DNA of 64,000 nucleotides from Arcticibacter tournemirensis (GCF_006716645.1 NZ_VFPL01000002.1:124001-188000); one strand, 5' to 3'. Numbered from the stretch's first letter, positions 17,469 through 26,746 are shown. The notes: generated by a model from the letters alone, not told the origin. Translations and numbers: made by a program.

Positions 17469-18431
17469 TTACATTTTTAGTCCTATCTGTCGTAAGCGTT
17501 CATCGAGGTATTCCCCTGCGGTCATATCGGAATATGCCTTAGGATGGTTTTCATCTACACAAATATCCAGACAGGTAAGATCCATACTTACTTTAGGATG
17601 AAGAAAAAATGGCACCGAATACCGCGAAGTCCTCATTAATTCAACGGGAGGATTTACTACGCGATGAGTAGTGGACTTCAATTTATTATTGGTTAAACGC
17701 TGCAGCATATCTCCTACATTCACTACAATATCCTGCGCCTGCGCCTTTACCGGGTACCAGTCGCCCTGTCGCGTTAGCACCTCCAAACCATCCGCACTGG
17801 CTCCAATCAGCAGTGTAATCAGGTTAATATCCTCGTGCGCCCCGGCGCGTACTGCATCAGGTGGCAGGGAGGCAGGATCTTCTATGGGGAAATAATGAAT
17901 TGCCCTCAGAATAGAGTTACCGTTATGTACTTTATCCTCAAAATAATCCTCCTCCAGGCCAAGAAATACCGATATTGATTTCAACAGGTGCCTTCCTGCA
18001 TTCTCAAGCTGCTGATAAACTTCGAGCGTTACTTCATTAAACCGGGGAAGCTCCTCAACCACAATATTGTCAGGATATAGCTCTTTTATGAGATCACCAT
18101 CCAGAACTGTTTGCCCCCTTTGCCAAAACTCCTTCAAATCGGCAACTTTTGAATCTTTTGCTTTCTCCCGGCCCTTCGAAGTGTAACCACGCTGTCCGGC
18201 GAGCTCAGGTTTTTCATACTTCCGTTTTAAGTCATCAGGCAATGCGAAGAACTTCTTAACCTCTGAATATAGTTCATCCATTAAAGCCTGCGATAAGCCA
18301 TGATTGGCGATAGTCACAAAGCCTGTTTCGGTGAAAGCCTTGCCTATGTCCGCCGAAAACCGCTGCTTCTGCTCTGGGGTACCGTTTACATAATCATTCA
18401 GATCTAAACGGGGAATATTAATTTCACTCAT
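17469..18431 (-). CDS. isopenicillin N synthase family 2-oxoglutarate/Fe(II)-type oxygenase
   Basis: This is a 320-residue double-stranded beta-helix oxygenase. The N-terminal DIOX_N region contains GFVTIANHGLS. The iron facial triad is His and Asp in GAHEDINLITLL and the later His in STTHRVVNPP, and the cosubstrate-binding Arg/Ser pair is in TSRYSVPFFLHP. The family performs oxidations, ring closures or desaturations. No biosynthetic cluster surrounds this gene, so the substrate is unknown. On the minus strand TATCTTTA, one mismatch from the -7 consensus, lies about 20 bases before the ATG. Confidence 0.9.
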   Translation of the reverse strand: MSEINIPRLDLNDYVNGTPEQKQRFSADIGKAFTETGFVTIANHGLSQALMDELYSEVKKFFALPDDLKRKYEKPELAGQRGYTSKGREKAKDSKVADLKEFWQRGQTVLDGDLIKELYPDNIVVEELPRFNEVTLEVYQQLENAGRHLLKSISVFLGLEEDYFEDKVHNGNSILRAIHYFPIEDPASLPPDAVRAGAHEDINLITLLIGASADGLEVLTRQGDWYPVKAQAQDIVVNVGDMLQRLTNNKLKSTTHRVVNPPVELMRTSRYSVPFFLHPKVSMDLTCLDICVDENHPKAYSDMTAGEYLDERLRQIGLKM

Positions 18432-18566
18432 AAATGTATTTTAACCTAAAGATACGCGAAGAAAGACCAAGTTGAAAGCAGAAAGGGTAAAAGTGGAAAG
18501 GAAGCTAATAACTGACGCCACCGCAGTCAAAAGCTAAAAAAATTTCGGCAAGAGGCCTGAATTCAT

Positions 18567-18574
18567 TACTTTTG
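18567..18574 (+). promoter_or_regulatory. -7 box TACTTTTG upstream of sulfite/nitrite reductase
   Basis: This is an exact TAnnTTTG match, 24 bases before the ATG at 18599. It gives a leader of about 18 bases. Confidence 0.55.
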
Positions 18575-18598
18575 ATAAAACTATTAACTCTATAGAGA

Positions 18599-20698
18599 AT
18601 GCAAGGTTTCAGAACTGAGCTGGAAAACCCGCTCGTACAGAAGGATATTATAGAACTTGAGAGAAAGATCAGACTTTTCAGAGAAGGTAAAATACATGAA
18701 GAAAAGTTCCGTAGTCTGAGACTTGCACGTGGTGTTTACGGACAAAGGCAACCTGGCGTACAGATGGTCAGGATAAAACTTCCTTATGGCAGACTAACTA
18801 TACAACAGCTGTACAGAATTGCTGATGTATCCGATGAATTTGCTACAGGAAACCTTCATATTACCACACGTCAGGATATTCAGATTCACTTTGTAAGCCT
18901 TGAAAGGACTCCAGAATTGTGGGCGGAGCTTGAAAAAGACTCTGTAACAATCAGGGAAGCCTGTGGAAATACCGTCAGGAACGTAACAGGCTCGCCAATG
19001 GCTGGTGTAGATCCTAATGAGCCATTTGATGTTACGCCTTACGCTCATGCTTTTTTCGAATATTTTTTAAGGAACCCGATTTGCCAGGACATGGGCCGCA
19101 AATTTAAAATTGCATTCTCTTCTTCCGAATCGGATACCGCCTATGCATTTATGCATGATCTTGGTTTCGTGCCAAAAGTAAAATACGAAAACGGAGAGGA
19201 AATACGCGGGTTTAAAGTTATGCTGGGTGGAGGTTTAGGCTCCCAGCCGCATATTGCTGAAGAAGTAACAGATTTCATGCATGAGGATCTTCTCATTCCG
19301 TTTGCCGAATCCGTAATCCGTGTATTCGACCGCTATGGCGAGCGTGCAAAGAGAAATAAAGCGCGCTTGAAATATCTGATACAGGACATAGGAAAAGAAG
19401 CTTTCCTCGAACTTGCCGAGAAAGAAAGACTTGCTCTTAAAAACAAAGTATATAAAATTAACCGGCCGTCAGATGAGCTTACGCTGCCTGTCACTGTGTT
19501 TCCTGCCCCGGAAATTAAAGACCCATTGAAATTTGAGCAATGGCTTCGCACCAACATCTTCCCTCAGAAGCAGGAAGGGTATGTTTCTGTAGGAATTAAA
19601 GTTCAGAACGGTGATATTAAGACTCCGGTAGCACGCAAGTTTGCAGAGATCGTCCATGAAGCTGCTGCCGATGATATACGACTTACAAATACGCAGGGTA
19701 TTCTGCTTCGCTTTGTTAAAGAAGAAAACCTCCCTTACTTATTTGAAAAACTGAACGCACTTGGCCTGGCTACTCCCGGCTTCGAAAGCCTTGCTGATAT
19801 CACTTCCTGCCCGGGTACAGATACCTGTAACCTCGGAATTTCTAATAGCACCGGGATTACCAGAGAATTAGAAAGAGTGATCGCCGAAGAATATCCCGAA
19901 ATGATTTACAACAGGGACATTACTATCAAGATCAGCGGATGTATAAATGCCTGCGGACAGCATGCTATGTCGGCCATTGGATTCCATGGATCGAGCATGA
20001 AAATAGGAAAGCTTGTCGCTCCTGCCCTGCAGGTGCTTCTGGGTGGTGGACCAACTGGCGACGGACATGGCGTAGCATCCGAGAAAATCATAAAGGTACC
20101 TAGCAAACGGGGTCCCCAGGTGCTGCGAGCTCTTTTAGAGGATTATTTAAGCAACGCCACAGAAGGAGAGCTGTTTAATCAGTATTATAACAGGCAGGGG
20201 AAAATCTACTTTTACGACCTTTTACATCCTCTTGCCAGTGCAGAAAATGTTACGCCCGAGGATTTTATCGACTGGGAACACACTGAGCCTTACAAGCCAG
20301 CAATCGGCATTGGCGAATGTGCGAGTGTAATGATTGATCTTGTAGCCACCCTTCTTTATGAAGCAGAAGAAAGGATTCAATGGAGCGCAGAGGCTTTTGA
20401 AACGGGCGAGTATGCAGATTCTATCTATCATGCATATACCGGATTTATTAACTCTGCCAAGGCCTTACTGGTTTCTGAAGGAATAAAGACCAATACTCAG
20501 GCTGGAATTGTAAGAGATTTTGACCTGCATTTTATAGATACAGGAAAATTCGCACTCACCTCTGGTTTTCATGACCTGGTATACCAGCTGAATCAGCAGG
20601 AACCAACACGGGAATTCGCGGAATACTATTTGCAGCAGTCACAGTTATTCAATCAGCAGCTTACTGAATACAGGGCGATGCAACTGTCGGAAGGCTAA
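18599..20698 (+). CDS. siroheme sulfite/nitrite reductase with C-terminal HEPN-like domain
   Basis: This is a 699-residue protein. Residues 1-550 are the duplicated ferredoxin-like plus siroheme/4Fe-4S fold of sulfite and nitrite reductases. They include TTRQDIQIHFV, TVRNVTGSP, TSCPGTDTCNLGISNS (about 402-417) and SGCINACGQH (about 445), which supply four cluster cysteines. Residues about 565-690 form a helical domain (EAEERIQWSAEAFETGEYADSIYHAYTGFINSAKALL) resembling HEPN, an uncommon tail. Sulfite-to-sulfide reduction is favoured over nitrite because siroheme synthase and an Rrf2 regulator follow and no nitrate genes are seen. The siroheme synthase ATG is 68 bases downstream. Confidence 0.9.
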   Translation: MQGFRTELENPLVQKDIIELERKIRLFREGKIHEEKFRSLRLARGVYGQRQPGVQMVRIKLPYGRLTIQQLYRIADVSDEFATGNLHITTRQDIQIHFVSLERTPELWAELEKDSVTIREACGNTVRNVTGSPMAGVDPNEPFDVTPYAHAFFEYFLRNPICQDMGRKFKIAFSSSESDTAYAFMHDLGFVPKVKYENGEEIRGFKVMLGGGLGSQPHIAEEVTDFMHEDLLIPFAESVIRVFDRYGERAKRNKARLKYLIQDIGKEAFLELAEKERLALKNKVYKINRPSDELTLPVTVFPAPEIKDPLKFEQWLRTNIFPQKQEGYVSVGIKVQNGDIKTPVARKFAEIVHEAAADDIRLTNTQGILLRFVKEENLPYLFEKLNALGLATPGFESLADITSCPGTDTCNLGISNSTGITRELERVIAEEYPEMIYNRDITIKISGCINACGQHAMSAIGFHGSSMKIGKLVAPALQVLLGGGPTGDGHGVASEKIIKVPSKRGPQVLRALLEDYLSNATEGELFNQYYNRQGKIYFYDLLHPLASAENVTPEDFIDWEHTEPYKPAIGIGECASVMIDLVATLLYEAEERIQWSAEAFETGEYADSIYHAYTGFINSAKALLVSEGIKTNTQAGIVRDFDLHFIDTGKFALTSGFHDLVYQLNQQEPTREFAEYYLQQSQLFNQQLTEYRAMQLSEG

Positions 20699-20766
20699 TC
20701 CGATTGTTTAGTCTGGTCATTATTGCGATATTCGTATTGAGATAAAAGCGATTGGAGGAAATCAGA

Positions 20767-21552
20767 ATGAGCAAAATGGAGCAACCGGAAAAACCTTCGG
20801 CGCAGGCCGAAGGCAAAACAAATTCGCTGGCCCCGGAGCAAATGACGGCACCTGCAGCGAAACAACCGGAATCGCGTAGCTTCAACCCCTTGTTTCCGGT
20901 TTTCCTGAAGCTTGAGAATTTAGATCTTCTGCTCGTTGGAGGAGGATACGTTGCGCTAGAGAAACTGTCGGCTCTGCTGGCAAACAGTCCACAGGCCAGG
21001 ATCAGACTCGTGGCAACAGAAATAAGCAGAGATGTTAAGGATATCGTTATAAAACACGGCATCCCTTATGAGGAGAGGGCTTTCCGGCCTGGAGACCTGG
21101 AGGGGATCGACCTGGTCATTATAGCGATCAACGACAAGGCTGCGAGTACAGCGATCCATGCCTGCTGTAAAGAAAAGAGGATTTTAACGAACGTGGCCGA
21201 CAAGCCCCAATATTGCGACTTTTACCTGAGCTCTATTGTACAAAAGGGGAACCTCAAAATTGCTATCTCTACAAACGGCAAATCCCCCACCATTGCCAAA
21301 AGAGTGAAGGAAGTGCTGAACGATACGTTTCCGGATGAAATAGAGAATGTATTGGATAATATGGAAAAGATCCGCAATACCCTTAAAGGCGATTTTTCAG
21401 ACAAAGTACGACAGCTTAATCATATCACCCGCGTTCTGGCTCCCGAAAAAAAACGTTATAGGAAACCTTTACTTTCGATACTGCTATATGCCGGAGCTGC
21501 TGTCTTCTTTATGTTTGCCGGTTATTTCATTCTTTCTTACATACTAAAATAG
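20767..21552 (+). CDS. precorrin-2 dehydrogenase/sirohydrochlorin ferrochelatase, membrane-tethered
   Basis: This is about 261 residues. The ATG at 20767 is chosen over a TTG at 20752 because GGAGGA lies seven bases before it. After a charged, poorly conserved N-terminus, the CysG-N/Met8 fold begins at NPLFPVFLKLENLDLLLVGGGYVA (NAD-binding GGG). It continues through LVIIAINDKAAS and the catalytic-Asp region NVADKPQYCDFYL, then ISTNGKSPTIAKRVKE. A transmembrane helix near the C-terminus (LLYAGAAVFFMFAGYFIL) is an added anchor. It would supply siroheme to the reductase encoded just upstream, almost certainly in the same operon. Confidence 0.9.
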   Translation: MSKMEQPEKPSAQAEGKTNSLAPEQMTAPAAKQPESRSFNPLFPVFLKLENLDLLLVGGGYVALEKLSALLANSPQARIRLVATEISRDVKDIVIKHGIPYEERAFRPGDLEGIDLVIIAINDKAASTAIHACCKEKRILTNVADKPQYCDFYLSSIVQKGNLKIAISTNGKSPTIAKRVKEVLNDTFPDEIENVLDNMEKIRNTLKGDFSDKVRQLNHITRVLAPEKKRYRKPLLSILLYAGAAVFFMFAGYFILSYILK

Positions 21553-21599
21553 ATTATAAATTGCCGGGATGCTTTATGATTGCATCTTACAGAAAACAC

Positions 21600-21607
21600 T
21601 ATATTTG
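21600..21607 (+). promoter_or_regulatory. -7 box TATATTTG upstream of the Rrf2 gene
   Basis: This exact TAnnTTTG match lies 19 bases before the TTG start at 21627, so the regulator may have its own promoter apart from the siroheme genes. Confidence 0.5.
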
Positions 21608-21626
21608 TTCAATTATTTAATTTGCT

Positions 21627-22094
21627 TTGCTCACAAAAAAAACAAAATATGCTGTAAAAGCACTGATGGCTCTGGCACGAAATAAAGAGAATAAGCCGAT
21701 GCTTATTTCAGAGATCGCCGCCAGGGAGCAGTTGCCTAAAAAGTTCCTGGAGGCAATCCTGCTGGAACTGAAACGAAACGGCTTTCTGGGTAGTAAGAAA
21801 GGCGCCGGCGGCGGGTATTACCTGATGAAAAAAGCAGAAGAGATTAAACTTGCTGCTATTATACGGGTGATAGACGGTCCCATTGCCTTACTTCCCTGTG
21901 TAAGCCTTAACTTCTATGAACGCTGCGAAGAGTGCACCAGCGAGCTTTACTGCGGTATAAGAGACGTCATGAAAGATGTCCGCGATGCGACCCTGAAAAT
22001 CCTTACCGAAACAAGTCTTGCAGACATGATCGCACGGGAAGACTCCATAAAGGAAAAGTTATCAGAAGGAGAAACCCAGCAGTTTTTGAATTAA
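21627..22094 (+). CDS. Rrf2 family transcriptional regulator
   Basis: This 155-residue winged-helix regulator starts at TTG; MLTKKTKYAVKALMALAR is the normal family N-terminus, which supports that start. The helix-turn-helix (about 25-50) is followed by the GAGGGYYL wing. Cysteines in LPCVSLNFYERCEECTSELYC (about 90-110) are placed like the Fe-S ligands of IscR/NsrR-type Rrf2 proteins. Sitting after sulfite reductase and siroheme synthase, it plausibly controls sulfur assimilation by sensing cluster status or a cysteine precursor, as CymR-type Rrf2 proteins do. That is inference from position. Confidence 0.88.
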   Translation: MLTKKTKYAVKALMALARNKENKPMLISEIAAREQLPKKFLEAILLELKRNGFLGSKKGAGGGYYLMKKAEEIKLAAIIRVIDGPIALLPCVSLNFYERCEECTSELYCGIRDVMKDVRDATLKILTETSLADMIAREDSIKEKLSEGETQQFLN

Positions 22095-22304
22095 CGGGTA
22101 TTCCTGCAATCACCTCGTATAGAGATAACCGGTATGGCAGGAGCCAAAGCTAACCTTCCTTATACGATTTTTCCGCCTGCTTTATCATTTCTGATTTCAC
22201 AAACGAAACATTCTCTTTCAATTTATTGTTAATCATATAACCCTAATTGAAACCATAGTATTTTCTATAGAAAGACAAAGGTTGGGTGATGAGGGTTAAG
22301 CAAG

Positions 22305-22337
22305 CGGTCGGGTATCTTCTGATACCTGGCCGTTTTT
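22305..22337 (+). terminator. intrinsic terminator after the Rrf2 gene
   Basis: A 12-base-pair stem (22305-22316 with 22321-22332, two G-T pairs) with a TTCT loop is followed by five T residues. It lies 210 bases past the Rrf2 stop, so the transcript has a long 3' tail or a short sRNA ends here. The tail bases 22095-22304 show no gene. Confidence 0.8.
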
Positions 22338-22353
22338 ATAAAGCGAAAGAGTA

Positions 22354-23976
22354 CTACCTTTTTCCACCGAAAAGTCGCCTCAGCGTCAGCAGGAGAATAA
22401 AGATACCACAGGCAATAGTGCCGGCCCAGGCGATATAGTCGCCATGTTTAACATAGAACGTAATATCGTCGTTTAGGTTTATATCTTCTTTCAAGGCAGT
22501 TGCTTCCCACCACTTACTCTTTTTGGTGATATCACCACGTTGGTTTATAAAGCAGGAGATTCCTGTGTTTGCCGATCGCGCTACCCATCTGCGCGTTTCT
22601 ATCGCTCTCAGTTTTGCATAATCCATATGCTGATCTTTTCCCGAGGTATTCCCCCACCAGCCGTCGTTTGTCACAATAGCGATAAATTGCGCCCCCTGTA
22701 CTACATATTTAGCAACATATTCTCCCCAGATAGATTCATAGCAAATAACGGGAGCGACTCCCATCCCGCTCTGGGTATAAAAAACAGAAGGCTTATCCTG
22801 CTTGCCAAAGCCTCCTGACGAACCGCCGAAAGCAGCAAAAACAGGTTTAAGAAATGAAAGCGCCGTGGCAAAAGGCATTTGTTCTACTCCTGGTACCAGT
22901 TTCGACTTATGATAGAACTGGACCTTTGACGAGTTCTCAATATTCACTGCTGTATTAAATATATCAGAATACTTCCCCATGCGTTCTTCAAACCTCGCCG
23001 TAGGAGTCTTAGCCATATCGTACAATAGGTAGCTTTCAATACCCGTCAGCACGTTCCCGTTCTTATACTTACTCAAAAAGTTCTGTACAGTGAGAAAGTT
23101 AACATTTCCTCTTATTTCATCTTCCTCAATAGGTTGGGGTATAGAAGTTTCCGGCCAGATAAAATATTCCGTATTGGGCTGACCGAGTGAGTCGGAGAGT
23201 CGAATAAGCTGCTGCACCTGCACATCAGCAGGAATAGCCCCCCATTTCATATACGGGTCAACGTTGGGCTGTACCACTACGATATTAGCCGGATTAGTCT
23301 TCTCCTGATATTTAGTATAAATAACCAGCGAAATGGTAATTGGAAGAATAACCCAGGCGGCGAGTACCAGGCTGAGCCTTTTCTTCATCGCATATCCGGT
23401 AGCAGTATTCTCCTTTTGAGAGGCTAGTTCAAAAGCCAGTATATTGGCAATAAGCACCCATAACGTTCCTCCGTAAACACCGGTGTATTCATACCATTGG
23501 ATCAAACTATGTGCTTCAGCAAAGCCATTGCCCAGCGTCATCCAGGGAAAAGCAAGATCCCAGCTTTGATGCAGGTATTCATACCCGATCCAGAAACTGA
23601 TCAAACCTGCATAGCTAACCACCTTGGAGAAGCTCCTTCGCAAACGATAATATAACCAGAATGCGAGGGTCATCAACACAGCGGCAAGGCCAAAGGGGAT
23701 CAGTGAGATCAGTGCCGCAACCCAGGCTGGATTAACCGCATCCAGCGAGTTGAACACCCAGTAGATACAGGAAGTATTCCAAACAAAGAAAGTTGCGCCT
23801 GCCAGCCAGAAGATCTTCTTCCCTTTCTTCTTAGAATCCGACCGGATAATATCTTCTGCCGCAGTTAACAAGGGCACAAAAGCGATCAGTAGCAATGGCG
23901 CCGTAAAACGCATCGGAGGCCAGGCCAACCACAATAGAAAGGCGCTGACAAAACCAAGGAGATAATTTCTTTTCAC
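22354..23976 (-). CDS. lnt: apolipoprotein N-acyltransferase
   Basis: This 540-residue inner-membrane enzyme adds the third acyl chain to lipoprotein N-termini. Six or so transmembrane helices (1-225) precede a periplasmic nitrilase-fold domain. The catalytic triad regions are WPETSIP (Glu), KSKLVPGVEQMPF (Lys) and APVICYESIWGE (Cys). A final transmembrane helix precedes a basic tail. It starts one base after the stop of the SHOCT-domain gene, so both are probably translated from the same mRNA. Confidence 0.95.
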   Translation of the reverse strand: MKRNYLLGFVSAFLLWLAWPPMRFTAPLLLIAFVPLLTAAEDIIRSDSKKKGKKIFWLAGATFFVWNTSCIYWVFNSLDAVNPAWVAALISLIPFGLAAVLMTLAFWLYYRLRRSFSKVVSYAGLISFWIGYEYLHQSWDLAFPWMTLGNGFAEAHSLIQWYEYTGVYGGTLWVLIANILAFELASQKENTATGYAMKKRLSLVLAAWVILPITISLVIYTKYQEKTNPANIVVVQPNVDPYMKWGAIPADVQVQQLIRLSDSLGQPNTEYFIWPETSIPQPIEEDEIRGNVNFLTVQNFLSKYKNGNVLTGIESYLLYDMAKTPTARFEERMGKYSDIFNTAVNIENSSKVQFYHKSKLVPGVEQMPFATALSFLKPVFAAFGGSSGGFGKQDKPSVFYTQSGMGVAPVICYESIWGEYVAKYVVQGAQFIAIVTNDGWWGNTSGKDQHMDYAKLRAIETRRWVARSANTGISCFINQRGDITKKSKWWEATALKEDINLNDDITFYVKHGDYIAWAGTIACGIFILLLTLRRLFGGKR

Positions 23977-23977
23977 G

Positions 23978-24640
23978 TTATAACTGAGATAAGATATCTG
24001 CTTTTTTTGCCTCGTACTCGTCCGACGAAATCAATTGCTTCTCGAACAAAGTCTTTAGTTTTTTCAACTTTAGTGTCACCTCATCTTCCGGGTCATTTAA
24101 TGAAGCGGATACCGGAGGTAGCGGTTCAGACACTATTGGAGGGGCAGAAATCGCAGGTGGCACCGGCACAGAATCAGGAACGATCTGGCTCTTTGGCGGT
24201 TCGGATGCTGCCTGTTTTATTTCCTTCTCCTGCTGCTCCTGATGCAGTTGTTCTTTTACCTTCTCAAGCTGTCTGTTCGAAAACTGATATAGTTTCCGCG
24301 CCTGCACTTTAGGAATATAGTCGACCGTAAAGTTCTCGCCCTTCATGGGCACCACCGTAAATTTGGCTCCAAAGAATTCTTCCTTAAAAGACACCTCCTT
24401 CACATCCCTCCACGAGAAGATCTCAAAGTTGGTAGTCAGGCCCAGATTGCCCGGGATACAGAAAACAATACGTTTGTCTGTCACTATTACAGAGTCGGGA
24501 ATAAGATTCATGGCTGGCTTTTTCTGAACGGCCAGGTATAACATCTGTTCGCCGGGAGTGAGCATGTCATTCAATTTCCCTAAAACCTTCTCTGCTGTTT
24601 TGGGATCCTGCTCATCAGTTAAATATTGTTCAAAGCTCAT
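23978..24640 (-). CDS. PH-like plus SHOCT domain protein
   Basis: This is a 220-residue soluble protein. Residues 1-125 form a bacterial PH-like domain (DSVIVTDKRIVFCIPG...NFEIFSWRDVKEVSF). A Pro/Ser/Val-rich linker (about 140-180) follows. The end (LKKLKTLFEKQLISSDEYEAKKADILSQL, about 190-220) is a SHOCT motif, a short oligomerisation helix pair. It lies immediately upstream of lnt. Function is not known; a membrane-surface role is only a guess from the PH-like fold. Confidence 0.82.
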   Translation of the reverse strand: MSFEQYLTDEQDPKTAEKVLGKLNDMLTPGEQMLYLAVQKKPAMNLIPDSVIVTDKRIVFCIPGNLGLTTNFEIFSWRDVKEVSFKEEFFGAKFTVVPMKGENFTVDYIPKVQARKLYQFSNRQLEKVKEQLHQEQQEKEIKQAASEPPKSQIVPDSVPVPPAISAPPIVSEPLPPVSASLNDPEDEVTLKLKKLKTLFEKQLISSDEYEAKKADILSQL

Positions 24641-24658
24641 TTCGTTTTTATATAAGTT

Positions 24659-25336
24659 TTAAGTTCTGCCTTTTCCGCCAACGCAAATTACAAATTCTCC
24701 CTTTAATGTATGGGTCTCGAAATAGTTTTTAATTTCAGGAAGAGTACCCCGAACGGTTTCCTCAAACACCTTGGTAAGCTCCCGCGACACAGATGCCTGT
24801 CGCTCCTCGCCCAGAACAGCTGCCAGCTCTTCGAGCGACTTCAGAAGGCGGTGGGGTGATTCGTAAAAGATCATTGTCCGGTCTTCCTCCGCCAGCTCCT
24901 TCAAACGCGTTTGCCGTCCTTTCTTGACCGGCAGAAACCCCTCGAAAGTAAACCTGTCGGTCGGAAGTCCCGAATTAACCAACGCGGGTACAAAAGCTGT
25001 GGGGCCGGGCAGGCATTCAACCTGAATTTCATTTTTCAGCGCCTCCCTCACCAGAAAAAAACCAGGATCAGATACCGCAGGCGTCCCGGCATCAGAGATG
25101 AGGGCCACCATTTTCCCCTCCTTAAGGAAGCGTACAATCTCGCTGCTCGCCTTGTGCTCGTTATGCTGATGATGCGCGAATACTTTCTTTTCTATCCCGA
25201 AATGTTTAAGTAGCGGTGCACTTGTACGGGTATCTTCCGCCAGGATCACATCAGCTTCCTTCAATATCCTTACTGCTCTGAAGGTCATATCTTCGAGATT
25301 GCCTATGGGAGTGGGAACCAGGTATAGTTTACTCAT
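24659..25336 (-). CDS. rsmI: 16S rRNA (cytidine-1402 2'-O)-methyltransferase
   Basis: This 225-residue tetrapyrrole-methylase-fold enzyme 2'-O-methylates C1402 in the ribosomal P site. Family motifs include LYLVPTPIGNLEDMTFRA, ILAEDTRTSAPLL, LISDAGTPAVSDPGFFLVRE, CLPGPTAFVPALVNSG and a FYESPHRL segment. It is slightly shorter than the roughly 280-residue E. coli protein because it lacks the C-terminal extension, as is common in Bacteroidota. It is separated by 18 bases from the downstream SHOCT gene, so rsmI, the SHOCT gene and lnt form one leftward operon. Confidence 0.95.
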   Translation of the reverse strand: MSKLYLVPTPIGNLEDMTFRAVRILKEADVILAEDTRTSAPLLKHFGIEKKVFAHHQHNEHKASSEIVRFLKEGKMVALISDAGTPAVSDPGFFLVREALKNEIQVECLPGPTAFVPALVNSGLPTDRFTFEGFLPVKKGRQTRLKELAEEDRTMIFYESPHRLLKSLEELAAVLGEERQASVSRELTKVFEETVRGTLPEIKNYFETHTLKGEFVICVGGKGRT

Positions 25337-25441
25337 TTCTTCATTGGTTGCAAGTTGCGGGTTGTGAGTTGCAGGATTAGCAAAAGCATTCTTTAATCAT
25401 TTTACTTTCAACTTTCAACTCTTAACTTAAAACTCATCTGT

Positions 25442-25449
25442 TATCTTTG
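25442..25449 (+). promoter_or_regulatory. serS -7 box TATCTTTG
   Basis: This is an exact TAnnTTTG match, 16 bases before the serS ATG. The bases before it (25345-25436) are a degenerate pyrimidine-rich repeat on this strand. Confidence 0.6.
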
Positions 25450-25465
25450 TCCAAAAATTACAACA

Positions 25466-26737
25466 ATGCTGCAAGTTAGTTATATCCGCGAAAACAGGGA
25501 AAATGTTTTGGAACGATTGTCTGTTAAAAATTTTAAACAGCCTGAGCTGGTAGATGAGATCATCGCTTTAGATGAAGAACGCCGCCAGACACAGTCGCAG
25601 CTTGACTCCACTTCAGCAGATGCAAATTCCATTGCGCGGCAGATCGGCGATCTGATGCGGCAGGGTCAGAAAGAGCAAGCCGAAGCCCTTAAAGCTCAAA
25701 GCCCGCTCCTGAAAGAGAAAATAAAGGTTCTGGGCGAAAAGCTGACCTCTCTTGAAGAAGAGATGCAAAACAAGATTGTGCTGCTGCCTAACCTTCCGCA
25801 CAGGTCGGTCCCTCTGGGATCAACACCGGAAGAAAATGAAGTAGCCTTCGAATATGGAGAAAAACCATCCTTGCCAACCAACGCCCTGCCTCATTGGGAG
25901 CTTGCGATTAAATATGATATTATCGATTTTGAACTGGGGAATAAGATCACAGGTGCGGGCTTTCCCGTTTATAAAGGCAAAGGAGCAAAGCTGCAAAGAG
26001 CGCTGATTAACTTTTTCCTCGACAATGCTGAGGAAGCAGGATACCGAGAAATGCAGCCACCTATTGTAGTAAACGAGGCTTCAGGATTCGGTACCGGCCA
26101 GTTACCGGATAAAGAGGGACAGATGTATCACGTAGGTATTGACAATCTTTATCTCATCCCGACTGCCGAAGTGCCTATTACTAACCTTTACCGCGACGTC
26201 ATCTTAAGAGAAGAAGATCTGCCGGTAAAAAATTGTGCCTACACCCCTTGCTTCCGTCGCGAAGCTGGTTCATATGGTGCACATGTGCGGGGATTAAACC
26301 GGCTGCATCAGTTTGATAAAGTGGAAATAGTTCAGGTTGCGCATCCCGATAAGTCATACGGGATTCTCGAAGATATGAGTGCCCACGTTCAGTCGCTGCT
26401 AAAAAAGCTTGAACTTCCTTACCGGGTATTACGTCTTTGCGGGGGAGACATGAGCTTTACATCCGCTCTTACTTACGACATGGAAGTATGGTGCGCTGCA
26501 CAGGCCCGCTGGCTTGAAGTTTCGTCTGTATCTAACTTCGAGACCTTCCAGAGCAACAGGCTGAAATTACGTTTCAGGGGAAAAGAGGGCAAACCTCAGT
26601 TAGCTCACACCCTCAATGGAAGTGCGCTTGCATTGCCAAGGATCGTAGCCTCCTTACTGGAAAACAATCAGACAGAGAAGGGAATCCGTATTCCGGAAGC
26701 CCTCATTCCATATACTAAGTTTGAATGGATTGATTAA
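25466..26737 (+). CDS. serS: seryl-tRNA synthetase
   Basis: This is a 423-residue class II synthetase. The N-terminal antiparallel coiled-coil arm (about 30-100) reaches the long variable arm of tRNA-Ser. The catalytic domain shows IPTAEVPITNLYRD, motif 2 (CFRREAGSYGAHVRGLNRLH) and motif 3 (NGSALALPRIVASLLENNQ). Length and motifs are normal. It converges with the sugar dehydrogenase gene across a strong inverted repeat. Confidence 0.97.
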   Translation: MLQVSYIRENRENVLERLSVKNFKQPELVDEIIALDEERRQTQSQLDSTSADANSIARQIGDLMRQGQKEQAEALKAQSPLLKEKIKVLGEKLTSLEEEMQNKIVLLPNLPHRSVPLGSTPEENEVAFEYGEKPSLPTNALPHWELAIKYDIIDFELGNKITGAGFPVYKGKGAKLQRALINFFLDNAEEAGYREMQPPIVVNEASGFGTGQLPDKEGQMYHVGIDNLYLIPTAEVPITNLYRDVILREEDLPVKNCAYTPCFRREAGSYGAHVRGLNRLHQFDKVEIVQVAHPDKSYGILEDMSAHVQSLLKKLELPYRVLRLCGGDMSFTSALTYDMEVWCAAQARWLEVSSVSNFETFQSNRLKLRFRGKEGKPQLAHTLNGSALALPRIVASLLENNQTEKGIRIPEALIPYTKFEWID

Positions 26738-26746
26738 TACAGTATA

